Assembly (NCBI RefSeq): GCF_024679095.1
Contig: NC_066516.1
Span: 25,470,313-25,534,312 of the forward strand
Source of the DNA: Eriocheir sinensis
Taxonomy: Eukaryota > Arthropoda > Malacostraca > Decapoda > Varunidae
Direction: 5' to 3'
Length of the DNA stretch: 64,000 nt
How positions within the stretch are numbered: the stretch's first letter is position 1; each line of letters starts with the position of its first letter. Of this stretch, positions 47,566 to 62,910 are shown piece by piece. The position numbers and the translations under genes are program-made. The notes beneath the pieces are model-generated. The model worked only from the letters and a program-made list of their open reading frames with translations, had not been told where the DNA came from and ran no database searches.

Positions 47566-47734
47566 TCATATTATTCGTAGATTTATTCGCAGAATACAAA
47601 TACTTTGCCCAAGCATACTTATACAAATGCCAGTACATTTAATTATAATAAGAATAATTTGATTACGAATACGTCCAAATACTGCATTCAAATGTATTCG
47701 AATATGAATACCGAATACGAACACTCCAGCCCTG
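46886..47734. mobile_element. hAT-like non-autonomous element
   Basis: Inverted ends begin CAGGGATGGAGTG on the left and CAGGGCTGGAGTG read inward on the right, each followed by gaatac/gtattc-rich subterminal text (for example tgaatacgaatac, cgaatatgaatacc). The flanking octamers TGTGTCTG and TGTGCTGG are compatible with a decayed 8-bp target duplication. CAGGG tips and 8-bp duplications are typical of the hAT superfamily. The interior lacks a transposase: only a short unrelated frame beside an (AAT)n array (47489-47564) is present. Length 849 bp. Confidence 0.7.
47489..47564. repeat. (AAT)n microsatellite inside the hAT-like element
   Basis: About 25 AAT units. Confidence 0.97.
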
Positions 47735-47744
47735 TGTGCTGGCG

Positions 47745-49800
<2,056 letters not shown>

Positions 49801-49956
49801 ATGGAGGACGCCACGCAGCGAACGGTGCTCGTGGTGGTCAAGGACGCTAGATACATCCAGTGTCCTTCAAGGCGGCACACGGCCACAAGAATCAAGAATA
49901 ATTTATCTCTGAGTATTCGTCATGTATCACCACCAGTGTCTTTTTATTCCGTTTGA
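49801..49956 (+). other. Small open frame with good start context (unidentified)
   Basis: An ATG in a strong context (agccATGG) opens a 51-codon frame beginning Met-Glu-Asp-Ala-Thr-Gln-Arg-Thr-Val-Leu-Val-Val-Val-Lys-Asp and ending at a TGA near 49956. The first 20 codons are GC-richer than the surroundings. No family is recognised and no donor is visible. It could be chance. Confidence 0.15.
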
Positions 49957-50039
49957 AAGGCGGAGCTTTTCCTCTTACAAGAATATTTTGCAGTTTAAGC
50001 ATTACACAAAATATATACGCATGCGCATACATAAAAAAA

Positions 50040-50178
50040 GTAGATAGATAGATAGATATATAGATAGATAGATAGGTAGATAGATAGATGGAAAGATAGA
50101 TAGGAAGATAGAGAGGTAGATAGATAGATGGAAAGATAGATAGGTAGATAGATTGATAGATAGATAGATAGATAGATA
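50040..50178. repeat. (GATA)n microsatellite, imperfect
   Basis: TAGA/GATA units with GGTA, GGAAA and GAGA interruptions over about 138 bp. Confidence 0.95.
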
Positions 50179-51187
<1,009 letters not shown>

Positions 51188-51202
51188 CCTGTGTGAGTGT
51201 GT

Positions 51203-51407
51203 GTAATTTGACACGTCCTGATCATGTGCTTGACTCGTGATCGCCTTCAAGTACCCTCCCTTTGAGAGCAAGCTCATTACATGATCTCTGAGTACTCTAC
51301 CACCCAACACTCCCCCATCACCCGAAAAAATCTCGGCCTCAGCGGAGCTCGAACTTCAGCCTGCCACCCCAAGTAGACACGGCAGAGCCATGTTCACTGA
51401 GCTCCCG

Positions 51408-51411
<4 letters not shown>
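51203..51411 (-). mobile_element. tRNA-derived SINE, family A, copy 3 (diverged)
   Basis: The minus strand begins with ctccgggagctcagtgaaca (A-box region) and a B-box-like GTTCGAGCTCC. Body blocks ctgaggccgagatttt, cagagatca, gagcttgctc, gagggtact and catgatcaggacgtg follow, parallel in order to copies 1 and 2. The tail is a short ACAC-type tract at 51190-51203, leading into the GA repeat. A (GT)n tract (51411-51440) abuts the head, so CA/GT repeats lie at both ends. Confidence 0.75.

Positions 51412-51440
<29 letters not shown>
51411..51440. repeat. (GT)n microsatellite at the head of SINE-A copy 3
   Basis: About 14 GT units. Confidence 0.95.
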
Positions 51441-51909
<469 letters not shown>

Positions 51910-51998
51910 CTCAGCTGCTAGCAACAACCTGAGTTTCCTTTCCTTCTTTGCTGATCCTCCTATTTGGGGTCCTAACCTTGACGAACCCTTTGTTTTCT

Positions 51999-52040
51999 CT
52001 CCTCCTCCTCCTCCTCCTCCTCCTCCTCCTCCTCCTCCAC
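51999..52040. repeat. (TCC)n microsatellite
   Basis: About 13 TCC units. Confidence 0.95.
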
Positions 52041-52155
52041 GCCTCCAGGACTCACCACTCACCATAATAAACGGAGGGAGTTTCAGCCTTGACCACCTCG
52101 TGTCCTCCAGCGGCGGCCCCTACGAGGACAGTCTGACCTTGTGCCTAGCTAGGCC

Positions 52156-52157
<2 letters not shown>

Positions 52158-52224
<67 letters not shown>

Positions 52225-52230
52225 CGTGTG
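52158..52230. repeat. (GT)n microsatellite
   Basis: About 31 GT units, then cgtgcgtgtg. Confidence 0.96.
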
Positions 52231-52329
52231 TTCATTTTTTCTTAACAATAATAACAGAAGGGCGTCAAAATAAAACACGCTGTTCAAACGTCAGTGTTTC
52301 TTTTACGCAACGACCACGATACAGCGGCG

Positions 52330-52920
52330 ACGAGGGTGCTTTCCCCACGGCCGTAAGTAGGCTGGGAAGGAGTAGGGGAAACGGGAGGCAGATGAGGGAA
52401 AGGAAATTGGGAGAAGCAAAAGAGGTGTTGAAAAGTGAATGAAAGTGTCGCGGTTAAAGGGAAAAAATTATGCAAGGCGATGTGGGTGAAATGGAAGAGG
52501 AGATGAGTAGATTAAAGAGGAATTAGGGAGATGAGGATGGGAGGAAAAGTTCAAGAACATGATGAGTGGAAATGCTGATGAGTGAAAGGAACTGGAGGAA
52601 GAGGAGGAGAAAAGGAAAGTGAAGAGATATATGAGTGAATTGAAAGGGGAAGCAAGTGGTGTCAGAAACAGAAGCAGGAGAAAAAGAAGAAAGAAATAAG
52701 GAATGGTGAATGGAAAATGTGAACCTGAATATGAAGGCCTGAACAAATAAGAGGAGGAGGAGGAGGAAGACGCAGAAGTGAGGGGAATAAGTAGCAGAAG
52801 ATGAAGTGAAGAGGAAGAAAAAATATTACAAAAGTGCCGGGGAGTATCAAGACAGCTCTGCAACCATAACTGACCCTGTATTTTGTCCACTCGAACTCTC
52901 TTCTTTTTGCAGGAGGAGGA
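52330..52920. repeat. Purine-rich block
   Basis: A+G-dominated plus strand, with GGA clusters near 52590-52615, 52752-52770 and 52911-52922. Minus-strand Ser/Leu/Phe-rich frames are artefacts. Confidence 0.7.
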
Positions 52921-52944
52921 GGAGCACTTAGGGGGCTACATTGT

Positions 52945-52996
52945 TGTGTGTTTTTGTTCCCCTTGAGCTGCTTCCGTTGCTAAAAAAAAAAAAATC
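52945..52996 (+). mobile_element. LINE 3'-end remnant with A tail
   Basis: ttgttccccttgagctgcttccgttgct followed by 13 A matches the terminal part of the LINE end at 41768-42005 in the opposite orientation. A GGA tract (52911-52922) lies just upstream. Confidence 0.6.
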
Positions 52997-53295
52997 ATAA
53001 CAGCAATTGGAAGAGAACAGCGAAGTGATACATATAATTGGGACTTGCACCCCGTCATTTCATCTGTTCTGATTTCTTTTTTCGTCGCGTTACTGCCCCT
53101 GTATTCACTGACGCTTCGATATCTTGCCACACTTATTATCAGACGCCGCAAAGGAGATCATTCGGGTTATCATGAGTGTCCTCCATATCCATGCGGCTGA
53201 AGCTTTGTAAATCTACCACAATAGGGTTTTAAAACTACCTATGAAAATCCACACACCCTCTACTAAAACGTTACCTTACAGATGTGCTAAGGCGC
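52997..53295. other. Unique spacer
   Basis: No motif recognised. Confidence 0.45.
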
Positions 53296-53890
53296 CGAAA
53301 GGTGTGGGAATAGAGCTGATGGAAGGAAGGTGGAAAAGAGTGGTGGAAAGAAGTGGAGGGAAGGAGTGGAGGGAGAGAGTGGAGGGTTGGAGGTGCAGAG
53401 TAAGTAGGTGTGGGTGAGAGAAGGAGGAGGAGGAGGAGGAGGAGGAGGAGGAAGTGAAGGAGGAGGAGGATGATGGGAGGAGGAGAAGGAGGTGAGGGGC
53501 CTGAGAGTAGGAGCAGCAGGCCGGGGATGTGCTGGGGTGGGAAGGACAGGGAGGTGGAGGAGGTAATGGTGGTTGAAAGAAGAGTGACGCGCGGTTCAAG
53601 GTGTGCACCGGAGAGTGCCGTTATAATAAACAGTGCCAGTGAGTCACCGGGAGGAGGAGGAACCTTGACGAAGACGAAGAGGAGGAGGAGGAGGATAAGG
53701 TGGAAGTAGAAAAAAAAAAGAAAAAAAAAAAGAGGAACAAGAACATGAAAACAAAAACTGGAAAGATAGAGAGAACTGGATAGATAGATAGACAGAAATA
53801 TAGATAGATAGATAAATAGATAAAGAGAGAAAGAGAAAGAGAGCCAGAGAGATAGAAAGTCAGGAAAAGAGGCAAACAAAAAGTGAAACC
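53296..53890. repeat. Purine-rich block with GGA and GATA tracts
   Basis: GGAGGGA-type text, a GGA run at 53424-53452, another at 53679-53697, A-rich 53708-53735, then TAGA units at 53780-53822. Confidence 0.8.
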
Positions 53891-54184
53891 TCTGAATTAA
53901 TCGAGAGTAAGATGGAAGGCGAGCGCGGTGCTGGCCAAGGCAAAGCACGGGTGAATGGTGTGTACGTAGCGTTGTGTATCGGCGAGGCGGAATGCAGGTG
54001 ACGTAAGCAGGCTGTATGGCACTCCTACGATGACATAAACCAGCAGAATGTCTCTTTATTGTTTCTTGTGGATTTTTTAGTGCTTTGTCATATCAGTTTG
54101 CTGCGACTAGTATATTCTAATTTTCTATCTTCTACGTTATTCTTTTTATCTATAATTATTCGTGTCTGAGTAATGTTTTATTTT
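53891..54184. other. Spacer, no gene recognised
   Basis: Mixed sequence. No motif recognised. Confidence 0.5.
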
Positions 54185-54505
54185 TTTACGTTGTGGCCTA
54201 TAACGCCGGTACACTTTGTTTTAGGGGCCTGGTGGTTGGCCCAGACCCGTCATGCGGCAGGCAAGTGTTTAGAGTGGTGCCATCTATTCTTGGCTGATGC
54301 TGCCCCCCGGAGCTCATTCTAAATTCACTTGAAGAGTTCTTCTAGGGTCCGGGTTGATAGGCGGCCTTCACGACAGCATATGGGTAGTCTTGGGCCACTC
54401 GGCTGTGACTGAAAAATCCCAGGTGGTAGCGGCGGATTCGAACCCGCATCTTCCAGGGCGCGGCGAACGTGAGGCCCGCATGCTAACCACTCAGCCACCG
54501 CCACG
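54185..54505 (-). mobile_element. tRNA-derived SINE, family B, copy 3 (most complete)
   Basis: On the minus strand a tRNA-like head (54426-54504) precedes a body of about 235 bp with gtggcccaagactac, ggcagcatcagccaagaata, gatggcaccactc, gtctgggccaaccacca and gtaccggcgttataggcc blocks. It ends in a short A run (T at 54180-54187 on the plus strand). The head is intact and the body aligns to the copies at 2690-2996 and 23945-24240, all three in the same orientation. An (AAT)n array starts 65 bp beyond the head. Confidence 0.85.
54426..54504 (-). other. tRNA-like head of SINE-B copy 3
   Basis: The A box TGGCTGAGTGGTTAG and the B box GGGTTCGAATCC are present. The first seven bases GTGGCGG pair with CCGCTAC at the other end, with one wobble, as in an acceptor stem. 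The middle is long, like a class II (Ser/Leu) tRNA. Its continuation into a conserved SINE body argues against a free tRNA gene. Confidence 0.75.
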
Positions 54506-54569
54506 AGACAGGTTTTGTATCGTATAGTATTTGTACTCTTCCGGCTTTGCCTGTTGCGCTGATAGTAAA

Positions 54570-55122
<553 letters not shown>

Positions 55123-55395
55123 ATGTAGGTATTCAGAGAAGGGAGGAAAATCGAACGGGCCACAGAAGGTTACTAAAGACACATGGCATGCTCTTGATAT
55201 CATTGCGTTATAATCCTGAGGTAGAAATGACATAGGAATGAGGGGAAAGGTATGAACTATAGGCAGGGGAAGGGTACTACACGGTTGGAGGAGGCAGGGC
55301 ACAGAGAAACTTTGTAGACTAGGCAAGGTTGAAAGAGAGGAAAGAGGAGGTGGGTCTCATAAGTGAAATTGGGGAGAGGGTCACAGGATGAAAGT
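55123..55395. other. Spacer, no gene recognised
   Basis: Purine-leaning sequence without a recognised motif. Confidence 0.5.
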
Positions 55396-55665
55396 CACAT
55401 TTGAAGCAGAGATTTTAGACATTCGTTGGTATCGTAAAGAAAGGCGAAGAGCTGCAGCAAAGATCTAAGACATTGTTTGGTTAAAGAAAGTCGCAGGGTT
55501 GAAGCAAAGAACTAAGACATTTTTTGATTAAAGAGTGAAAGTCGAATAGATGAGGCAGAGCTTTAATACATTGGTAGGTTAAGGAGGTAGATACGTCAAA
55601 GAGTAGTGCCAGGGATCTAAGACACTGGTCGCTTAAGAAAGGAAATCGAAGAGTTGACGCAGCAA
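55396..55665. repeat. Minisatellite, ~50-56 bp period
   Basis: Units share gc(a)aagatctaagacatt, then ggttaaagaaag, then tcgaagagttga-like blocks, near 55406, 55458, 55510, 55556 and 55610. About five diverged units. Confidence 0.75.
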
Positions 55666-55809
55666 TTTCTTACGTATTTTCTTATTCATTTATTTATTCA
55701 TATATTTATTTATGAATTCATTCATGCAGCAAGTGGAGTTAATCAGGGGATGACTGAAGGCGAGGCTGAGGGAGAAGGAATCAGTGATGGTACCTTGCAA
55801 TAGGGGGGG

Positions 55810-55928
<119 letters not shown>

Positions 55929-55989
55929 GGACAGAGGAGAGTGATATGACAGGGAGAGATTTTTGTGTTATGCCATGAAGGCCATATGT

Positions 55990-56545
55990 TGGGAGCGGCA
56001 CAGCCACCCCCGCCCCCTCCCAGCCCTCTCTTACTCCCTCTCCATTCCTCTCACTCCCCTCAGTCCCCCCTCCATCCATCCCTCTCACTGCCTCCCCTTT
56101 ACTCCCTTAACATACGCCTCCCCTTCATTCCCACCCCATCCTCTCTCCATGATTTTTTCCTTCCATTTTATTTTTCTTCTATTTGCATCCTTATCCCATC
56201 TTTTATCCTTTTTTCATGCCCATCGTCTATTCCTCTCCTCTATATTCTTGTTTCTTGAATTTTCTGATATATTTTTCCCATCTGCTTTAACTTATTCCAT
56301 ATCTTATCTTCATTCAGTCTTTATTTCTTCACTTTATTCTCCTTGTATCTGCATTTTCATTTCCTTCCTGCTCCAGCTGATGGTGTGTGCTTTTTTACTA
56401 CCAGTGCTACCATGTCTGTTTGTCTCTGTGCGTTTTGGGTGATTTCAGGTTCAACTTGAAAGCTTCTAATTGTAATATTTGTTTTATGAATGAAATTAAT
56501 ATCTTCCAATATGCATTTTCTTCTCTCTATATAGGTACCACAGTT

Positions 56546-56548
<3 letters not shown>
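55990..56548. other. Pyrimidine-rich spacer
   Basis: C+T-rich to about 56380, then AT-rich sequence. No gene recognised. Confidence 0.5.

Positions 56549-56599
<51 letters not shown>
56549..56599. repeat. (CA)n microsatellite 5' of SINE-A copy 2
   Basis: About 25 CA units ending 10 bp before the SINE head. Confidence 0.97.
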
Positions 56600-56600
<1 letters not shown>

Positions 56601-56604
56601 GCTC

Positions 56605-56862
56605 ACACCGCTCCGGTAGCCCAGTGGTAGAGCTGCGCTGCCAGACTTCAGGGTCTGCCGAGCGGTGGTTTTAGCCCTGCTCAGGCCCGGGATTTTACCA
56701 CTGACAAAGGAGCGGTTTCTGTCCTCCCTTGAGCAAGGGGGATGGGGTGTGTGGTGTGTGAAGGTCCCAGCAGCACCAAGAGATCGACTATACTGAGCTT
56801 GCTCGGGTCGGGAGGGTACCTGGTGGCGATGACGCGACCAGCTCGTGATCAGGCCGTGGGTT

Positions 56863-56867
<5 letters not shown>
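56605..56867 (+). mobile_element. tRNA-derived SINE, family A, copy 2
   Basis: The head starts ctccggtagcccagtggtag (A-box region), with a degraded B box near 56665 (ggttttagccc). The body shares gagcaagggggatggggtg, gtgtggtgtgtga, agagatcgac, gggagggtacctg and gctcgtgatcaggccgtg with copy 1 in order, then continues into a CA tail. The B-box change would be expected to weaken Pol III transcription. Confidence 0.85.

Positions 56868-56942
<75 letters not shown>
56868..56942. repeat. (CA)n tail of SINE-A copy 2
   Basis: About 37 CA units continuous with the SINE 3' end. Confidence 0.97.
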
Positions 56943-56944
<2 letters not shown>

Positions 56945-57069
56945 CATCACCTCATCCCGTTCACTGGTAAACCCCAGAACAGCCTCCCTTTCGTCAGTAT
57001 TTCCTATTTTTTCCTTCCTCCCTTAGGTGAGAATATCAAGACATTTTTTCAGTTAAAGATGTATTTTTT

Positions 57070-57140
57070 CTTGTTCTTATGGGGCCACTTGTTGTTGTTG
57101 TTTTGCCCTTGATCTGCCGCCATGGCCATAAAAGTAACTA
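57070..57140 (+). mobile_element. LINE 3'-end remnant
   Basis: Contains gttgttttgcccttgatctgccgccatgg followed by taaaagtaac, a diverged copy of the LINE terminal sequence seen at 35205 and 52945. Confidence 0.45.
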
Positions 57141-57414
57141 AAATTGGCCTGCCAGCACAGCATCTCAGGTAGCTGCAGTGTGTCAGCCTTGCGATGCCGT
57201 TGCTGAGGCCGCTGCAGGTGTCAAGGGGAGCAGCAGCTTTCTGTCATGAACCGAAAGAGACGTCCCGCCGTACCACATGGAGGAATCCGAGTGGTTCACG
57301 ACGCAGTTTGTCATGTTTTGTTGTGGACGTTTATGAGCCGTTAATCAGAGGCGAGTTGTCATGGTCTAATGATCGAGAGTAGGATAGCAAACTGGGAAAG
57401 AAATTTTGATTGTG

Positions 57415-57760
57415 TAAGGTTTTTTTTAGAAGGCAGAGCGACACGAACAAGCAAAAAGTCCACAACGTGCTGCTCCTGGAGATATAAAAGAGAAAGTAAA
57501 AAAATATACATTTAATAATAGAGGTCAAAGTCATAGGAATGAAGAAATGCAAACGAACGAAGGATGCTCCAGACTTAGCCAGTACCAGGGATGAATAAAG
57601 AATCAACTTTTGCATCAGGAAGCTGGACAGAATACAGATGAACGTAAGTGAGGATTCTTATCCAGCGAGGCCGTGAGAGGGGTGGAGGCATACAGTTTGA
57701 AAATTCAGAAGACCAGATACCATAAAAATTGCGATAAAAGATAGGAACAGAAGCGGCATT
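57415..57760 (-). mobile_element. LINE C-terminal/3'-end fragment
   Basis: A minus-strand frame reads Leu-Ser-Arg-Pro-Arg-Trp-Ile-Arg-Ile-Leu-Thr-Tyr-Val-His-Leu-Tyr-Ser-Val-Gln-Leu-Pro-Asp-Ala and then Phe-Ile-Pro. The block Tyr-Ser-Val-Gln-Leu-Pro before Trp-Asn-x-Leu-Pro is typical of this LINE end. The part toward 57420 aligns to the UTR of 41768-42005 (agcagcacgttg..., ggcagag, then an A run seen as T at 57421-57428). It is heavily mutated. Confidence 0.6.
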
Positions 57761-58384
57761 GTGTGCCCTTCGAAACAACAACAAAAAACATATCATTGAA
57801 TATACATTTATCCAATTATATATTTATTTACATTCCTATTTGCTTGTTTATTTATCTATTCATCTGCTTATATGCAAAGCCTCTGTGTTCACCAAAAGTT
57901 GAGAAGCAACATTTTCTCACATACAGCAGTACCCGGCTATGCATGTGGAAAGCTTGACAACGCAAAAATATTGAAGTAAGTGAATTATGTTGATTGGATT
58001 ACCACTTTGATTGCACCAGAACAGCAGTTTACTTTATACTTATGTGTTTGCAAAGTTGTCATCGTAAAGGGCTTGTCAGGTTTGAGAAAGGCACGACCAG
58101 ACAGTATGATATCGAGGATCGGTTCGTGACAAAGAAACACTAATAACTTAATAAGGTATCACTATAACTTGCTATGCTGAGAGTTCTCTATAGATGTACG
58201 TAATGATAGTGTCCGTGTGTGTTTGTGTGTGTATTTATGTGCGTGCGTGTGTGCGGGCGGGAGTGCGGACGGGCAAGTACGCGTGACAACATTCTTCCAG
58301 GTGCTGAATCATGCACAAAATATGTCATTCTTACCAACCTCAGACATTCCAAAGAGTGTGTCAGGAATGTGCTGCGATACGTAG

Positions 58385-58386
<2 letters not shown>
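57761..58386. other. Unique AT-rich spacer
   Basis: Short GT-rich text near 58212-58255. No gene recognised. Confidence 0.5.

Positions 58387-58460
<74 letters not shown>
58387..58460. repeat. (CA)n microsatellite
   Basis: About 36 CA units. Confidence 0.97.
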
Positions 58461-58464
58461 CTTG

Positions 58465-58700
<236 letters not shown>

Positions 58701-58813
58701 AAAAAAAATATAATTCAATGTTTTAGGGGTAAAAATGTAGTCGAAGGGAGTTAGTTATACATGTAGTTACCGTCCCCTTTTTTTCCATCATTAAGCTGGT
58801 AATACCATTATAA

Positions 58814-58816
<3 letters not shown>

Positions 58817-58866
<50 letters not shown>
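58817..58866. repeat. (TC)n microsatellite
   Basis: About 24 TC units followed by a C-rich run, with a short GT run at 58903-58921. Confidence 0.96.
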
Positions 58867-58868
<2 letters not shown>

Positions 58869-59149
58869 CCACCCACCCCCCGCTGGTAATAACAGGTGGG
58901 CAGTGTGTGTGTGTGTGTGTATGTGTTGTCTATTTGCTTCAATGAACACCGCGCTCTACACCTAATTAACTTCTTGTCTCTTCGGAATTGCCTTTAATTG
59001 CCAGAATATATCCGATGTATCTGATATCTCGGCAGCGGCGGAGAGTGAAAACACCCTAACTGCAGCTACGCCCATGGGTCCAAGTGCTGGTGTGAGGGAA
59101 CGGCTGGTTGGTCTCGCATTTACCTCCGAGAACGCGCATTAACACACCT

Positions 59150-60840
59150 TAACACGATGCGCCTCGTATCAAGGACAAAAACTGACATGCAGTAAGGTAG
59201 ACGAATACACTAAAAGAATCTAATCATTCGTCGTTACGTTACTTCTCCCAGTTTTTCGTTCAATAAGGTCTGGAATAAAAGTGAAATCGTGTAACCAGTT
59301 AAAATGAGGCACTAAAGGCTTCTAATGTTTTACCGTTGAATAAATTATCTCAAATTTTCAATAAATAAAGTTAAAAATAGACGTAAAATCGTGCATTTAG
59401 GTAGACGAGGACACTGAAAGCATATATTGCCATTGTTCGTTTCTCTTAGTATGGGTAATAGTAAACCAGAACATAGTCATAATTCCTATGATACATAGGA
59501 GCAAATTAAGACTCCCGAAACAAAAATACAAGCAGTGGCTAAATAATAATCTCCCTAAAATCATCAACGCGTACCAAAAGTAAAAACAAACATGCATGAA
59601 GGTAGACCCAGACACCAAAAGAACAGGACCATTTGCCAAGTGTTTGATTATTTTTTACTTTTCTCGAGGTATGGTTAGTAACAAACCTAAACGCACCGAA
59701 ATAGACAGAAACAATAATACTTCATTGTCTGTCTGTCTCAATGCTGTTATTTTTTATCTGCGTTCCCTTTAATTATAGTTTTCCACGGTGTGCAGTTAAC
59801 TTTAAGATTTGGTCCTAACTCCTCAAAGAGACACTTAGAGAGAGACCAGCGTGTAAATTCCTTAACCAACACCAATGTACGAAAATAATACAATAATCAT
59901 TTGTCGTTGCATTTTCTTCAGTTTTCGCTCAGTCGAGTTAATAATAAACCAGCAAACTTAGCCATATTTAGTCGAGATACTTAAAAACTAATCATCATAT
60001 TCCCGAATAATATTCATGGTCCCTTAAAAACGTATCCTTTGCCTTGCCATAACTCGTATCAGGAGTAAAAACTAACTTGAGTTGAGGACAAAGAGACAAA
60101 TCGGATATTATACTTTGTCGATACATTCTCTGAAGTCTTCACTCAGCATGGCCATCAGTGAACCAGAAAGATCAGTCGCATTGAATAAAGGGACACTTTG
60201 AAACGATACAACCTGACCAAATCATACATTCGGAGAATAATATGTTTTTAGCAGACCGCATCTGGTGTTAAGATTGAAATCAACATTTACTTAAGCAGAT
60301 GGCGACATTTATAAGATGTAATCATTTGCCGTTACATTATTCTAAATCATTATGTTAGTATGATAAGAAAAAAGCTAAATAAACGCAGTCTTAATTCGTA
60401 AAGAGACACTAAAGATCGAATCAGCATATCCATCCCCAAAAAAACATATAATCACCATGAATATTATCCTGATCAGATCGCAACTCACGTCAAACGTATA
60501 GACCAACAAGGTGACACTGAAAATAATATGATTACTTGTTCTCTTAACTCATTCCTCAATACAACAAGGAGTCAACTCGGAAACCTGTAAACAACTGCAA
60601 AAAAATGTAACCAATTGACATTACATCCATTCGCTCTAAATTTTTATTGCATATGGAAACAGCAAACCAGAAATCGCGGGCGTAATCCAAAGAGACACTT
60701 AAAAACGAAACAGTACATCCACAAACATTCTTTTTAATTTTTAACTTAGCATGCAAACGCAGCGGTAAACCAGGAAACTTTATCATAATTTGTCTAGGAA
60801 CTTAGAAATGAATTCAGATTTCCCCTATACGAAAAGTGTA
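59150..60840. repeat. Old degenerate satellite, ~210-bp period
   Basis: About eight diverged units. A block like aatcatttgtcgttacattacttct occurs near 59221, 59428, 59628, 59889, 60105, 60317, 60528 and 60607, mostly 197-216 bp apart. It is usually followed by tcagttttcgctcagtatgg and taaaccagaaa, then aaagagacacttaaaaacga. No coding frame is conserved between units. Confidence 0.75.
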
Positions 60841-60956
60841 CAATCGCTACCTCACACATCCTTAAAACGAAGAAAACTCAATCAGGACTCATAAATAAAC
60901 GCTTGGAAACGGACCACCAGTAGACTCACGGACAAAACAAAATACGATCGCCAAAG
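60841..60956 (+). repeat. 116-bp duplicated segment, copy 2
   Basis: One mismatch from 58465-58580. It sits at the right edge of the ~210-bp satellite without CA repeats on either side. Confidence 0.97.
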
Positions 60957-61066
60957 AATGTCAAGTACTAAAGATGTAGATCTCCTTGAAAAAGAGTTGA
61001 ATCCTCCCCCTCATAAAAAATACACGTGAACACACCTATGTAGACACACCCACAGACCCTGAGCTG

Positions 61067-61067
<1 letters not shown>

Positions 61068-61136
<69 letters not shown>

Positions 61137-61148
61137 ACATACACACAC
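61068..61148. repeat. (CA)n microsatellite
   Basis: CA units with two TA interruptions at the right end. Confidence 0.96.
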
Positions 61149-61439
61149 CTGTTTCTCTCAAGGTCATACTTTTATCTTTTACAATTACACCTGAGCCCTC
61201 CCTTCATTACCCAGTCGTCCTTAATTAACAGTCTTGCCGCGAGTGATAATTACGTGTGTTAGGCCTGGAGAGCGGCGCGCTGCTGCTCCCCTGAGACAAG
61301 ATAATGCCTGCCCAGCGCCTTAACAACTCCCAGGCGGAAAACGTCAACCATGTTTCGGCTGAAGATGCTCCAGATGAGGCTGTGAGGGCTGGGGTCGGCG
61401 TTTCTCAACCTGGAGTGCCGAAACTGATTTTAGGGGTAT

Positions 61440-61665
61440 TGGATTTTTTTTTTTATTCTTACAGTAAAGAAAACAGCTCAAGGGCATTAAAGAGAGAAAA
61501 AACACGACGCGCGGCTCCTGCATAAGCAAACAGAAGGAGTGGCAAGAAGAGAGATCAGCATGGGATGGAGAGGTGCCTTGAAACTCCACTCTTGAAAGAG
61601 TTCAAGTCGTTGACAGAAGGAAATACAGGAAAAGGAAGGCTGGTCCAGAGTTTACCTGTGAAAGA
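61440..61665 (-). mobile_element. LINE 3' end (ORF2 C-terminus, UTR, A tail)
   Basis: The minus strand reads a Leu-Asn-Ser-Phe-Lys-Arg-like end (plus strand cttgaaagagttcaagtcgt, aggaaatacag, ccagagtttacc), then a UTR with aggagccgcgcgtcgtg and cccttgagctgttttc, then an A run (T at 61446-61455). It aligns along its length with 41768-42005. 5'-truncated. Confidence 0.8.
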
Positions 61666-62540
61666 AAAGGAGGAAAAGATGCTGGTTAACTCTTACATGG
61701 ATTTGTGTCAAGTACAATACAGTGTGTATTACCATTATATGCTGCACGTCCTCCGCTTGACAAAGTGACTGGTTTTCAATACTAGTGATGCCTTTGTTTC
61801 CTTATCTCTTACATGATGTACAGAGCAATGGAAGGGGTTCAAGGAATTCAAAGGGTTCTGATCACCTATATACCTATGTACAAAGGTTATGAGGTCACAT
61901 AAGTCAACATTTAAGAGGCTGACTTCACTCCTCTGTAATCATCTGTCTGCCCTAACTTATACAATTCCTGGGTTGCCACGCTGTTACTCTGGTTGTCCGT
62001 ATGTTATCAGTTTACGCATGATATAACCTGCCCAAGTCATTTTTTTCATAATCGTCATTAGCGTATCTTCACCTTTTAAAATATCTTCAACGACTCAGGT
62101 GAACATGTACATTCAATAACGTCTAATATGGGAAGCTTATGGTTGAGTCCGGAAAGAAGGGGTGATGTTTATATTAAGCCAATGGGGCTAGACTCCGAGG
62201 GCCTCAGTTCGTGAACACCGTCTTTAATGACACCTGGTACACGGCACTTACACCTGGTTGAGTTTTGGGGGCATGTTTGGTGTTTTTGTCCAGATGGTGC
62301 GTGCGTGCGTGCGTGCGGTGGCGGCGCTGAGCATACAATGAGAGGGAAGGATATTCTGAATGGCGAGAAATAATACACGACGAATTCGATCAAGAGATTT
62401 ATCACAATTTTAAGAGGAATAAACGGCGCCTGACTGAGGGTCTGAGATGAATAATTGGTGAGTGTAAAACAAGTGCGAGAAGAGGCGGCGAGCAAGTAGA
62501 TTTGAGTGAGTGCGTTGAGCAGTGAGCCAGTGAGACCTTG
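61666..62540. other. Unique spacer
   Basis: No supported gene. A short GTGC run lies near 62298-62318. Confidence 0.45.
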
Positions 62541-62554
62541 ATATCTTTTACAGT

Positions 62555-62573
62555 TTTTTTTTTTTTTTTTTTT
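62555..62573. repeat. Poly-T run
   Basis: About 18 T, possibly the A tail of an old minus-strand retroelement, but no body is recognisable. Confidence 0.5.
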
Positions 62574-62654
62574 CAATTTTTACTGGGGCTCCACCCGATT
62601 GTCCCTCCCCCCTCCCCCTTAACCACTCAACCACTGCGGGGGGCGTGGCTGGCG

Positions 62655-62910
62655 ATGGTGGTGGTGGTGGTGGTGGTTATGGTATTGGTGATGGTGAGCG
62701 GTGGAGGGGGCGAGCTTAGTGATAGTGATGGTGATGGTTGGGAAGTGAATAGTATTAGTTAATGTGATGGTGCCAAAGGGTGGTGGTGGATGGGAGGAGT
62801 TTGACAGTGGTGATGAGGACAGTCGTGATGATGATGGAAGGTGGGAGGAGACTAAGGATGGCGGTGATGATGGTGATGGGGGACTGGAGGAGGATAGCGA
62901 TGAGGGGGAG
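62655..62910. repeat. Imperfect (GGT)n/(GAT)n tract
   Basis: GGT run at 62655-62680, then GAT/GGT/GGA triplets in irregular order. Confidence 0.8.

Noticed and set aside
54426..54504. Free tRNA gene
   Set aside because: The tRNA-like part continues into a body shared with two other loci, so it is a SINE head.
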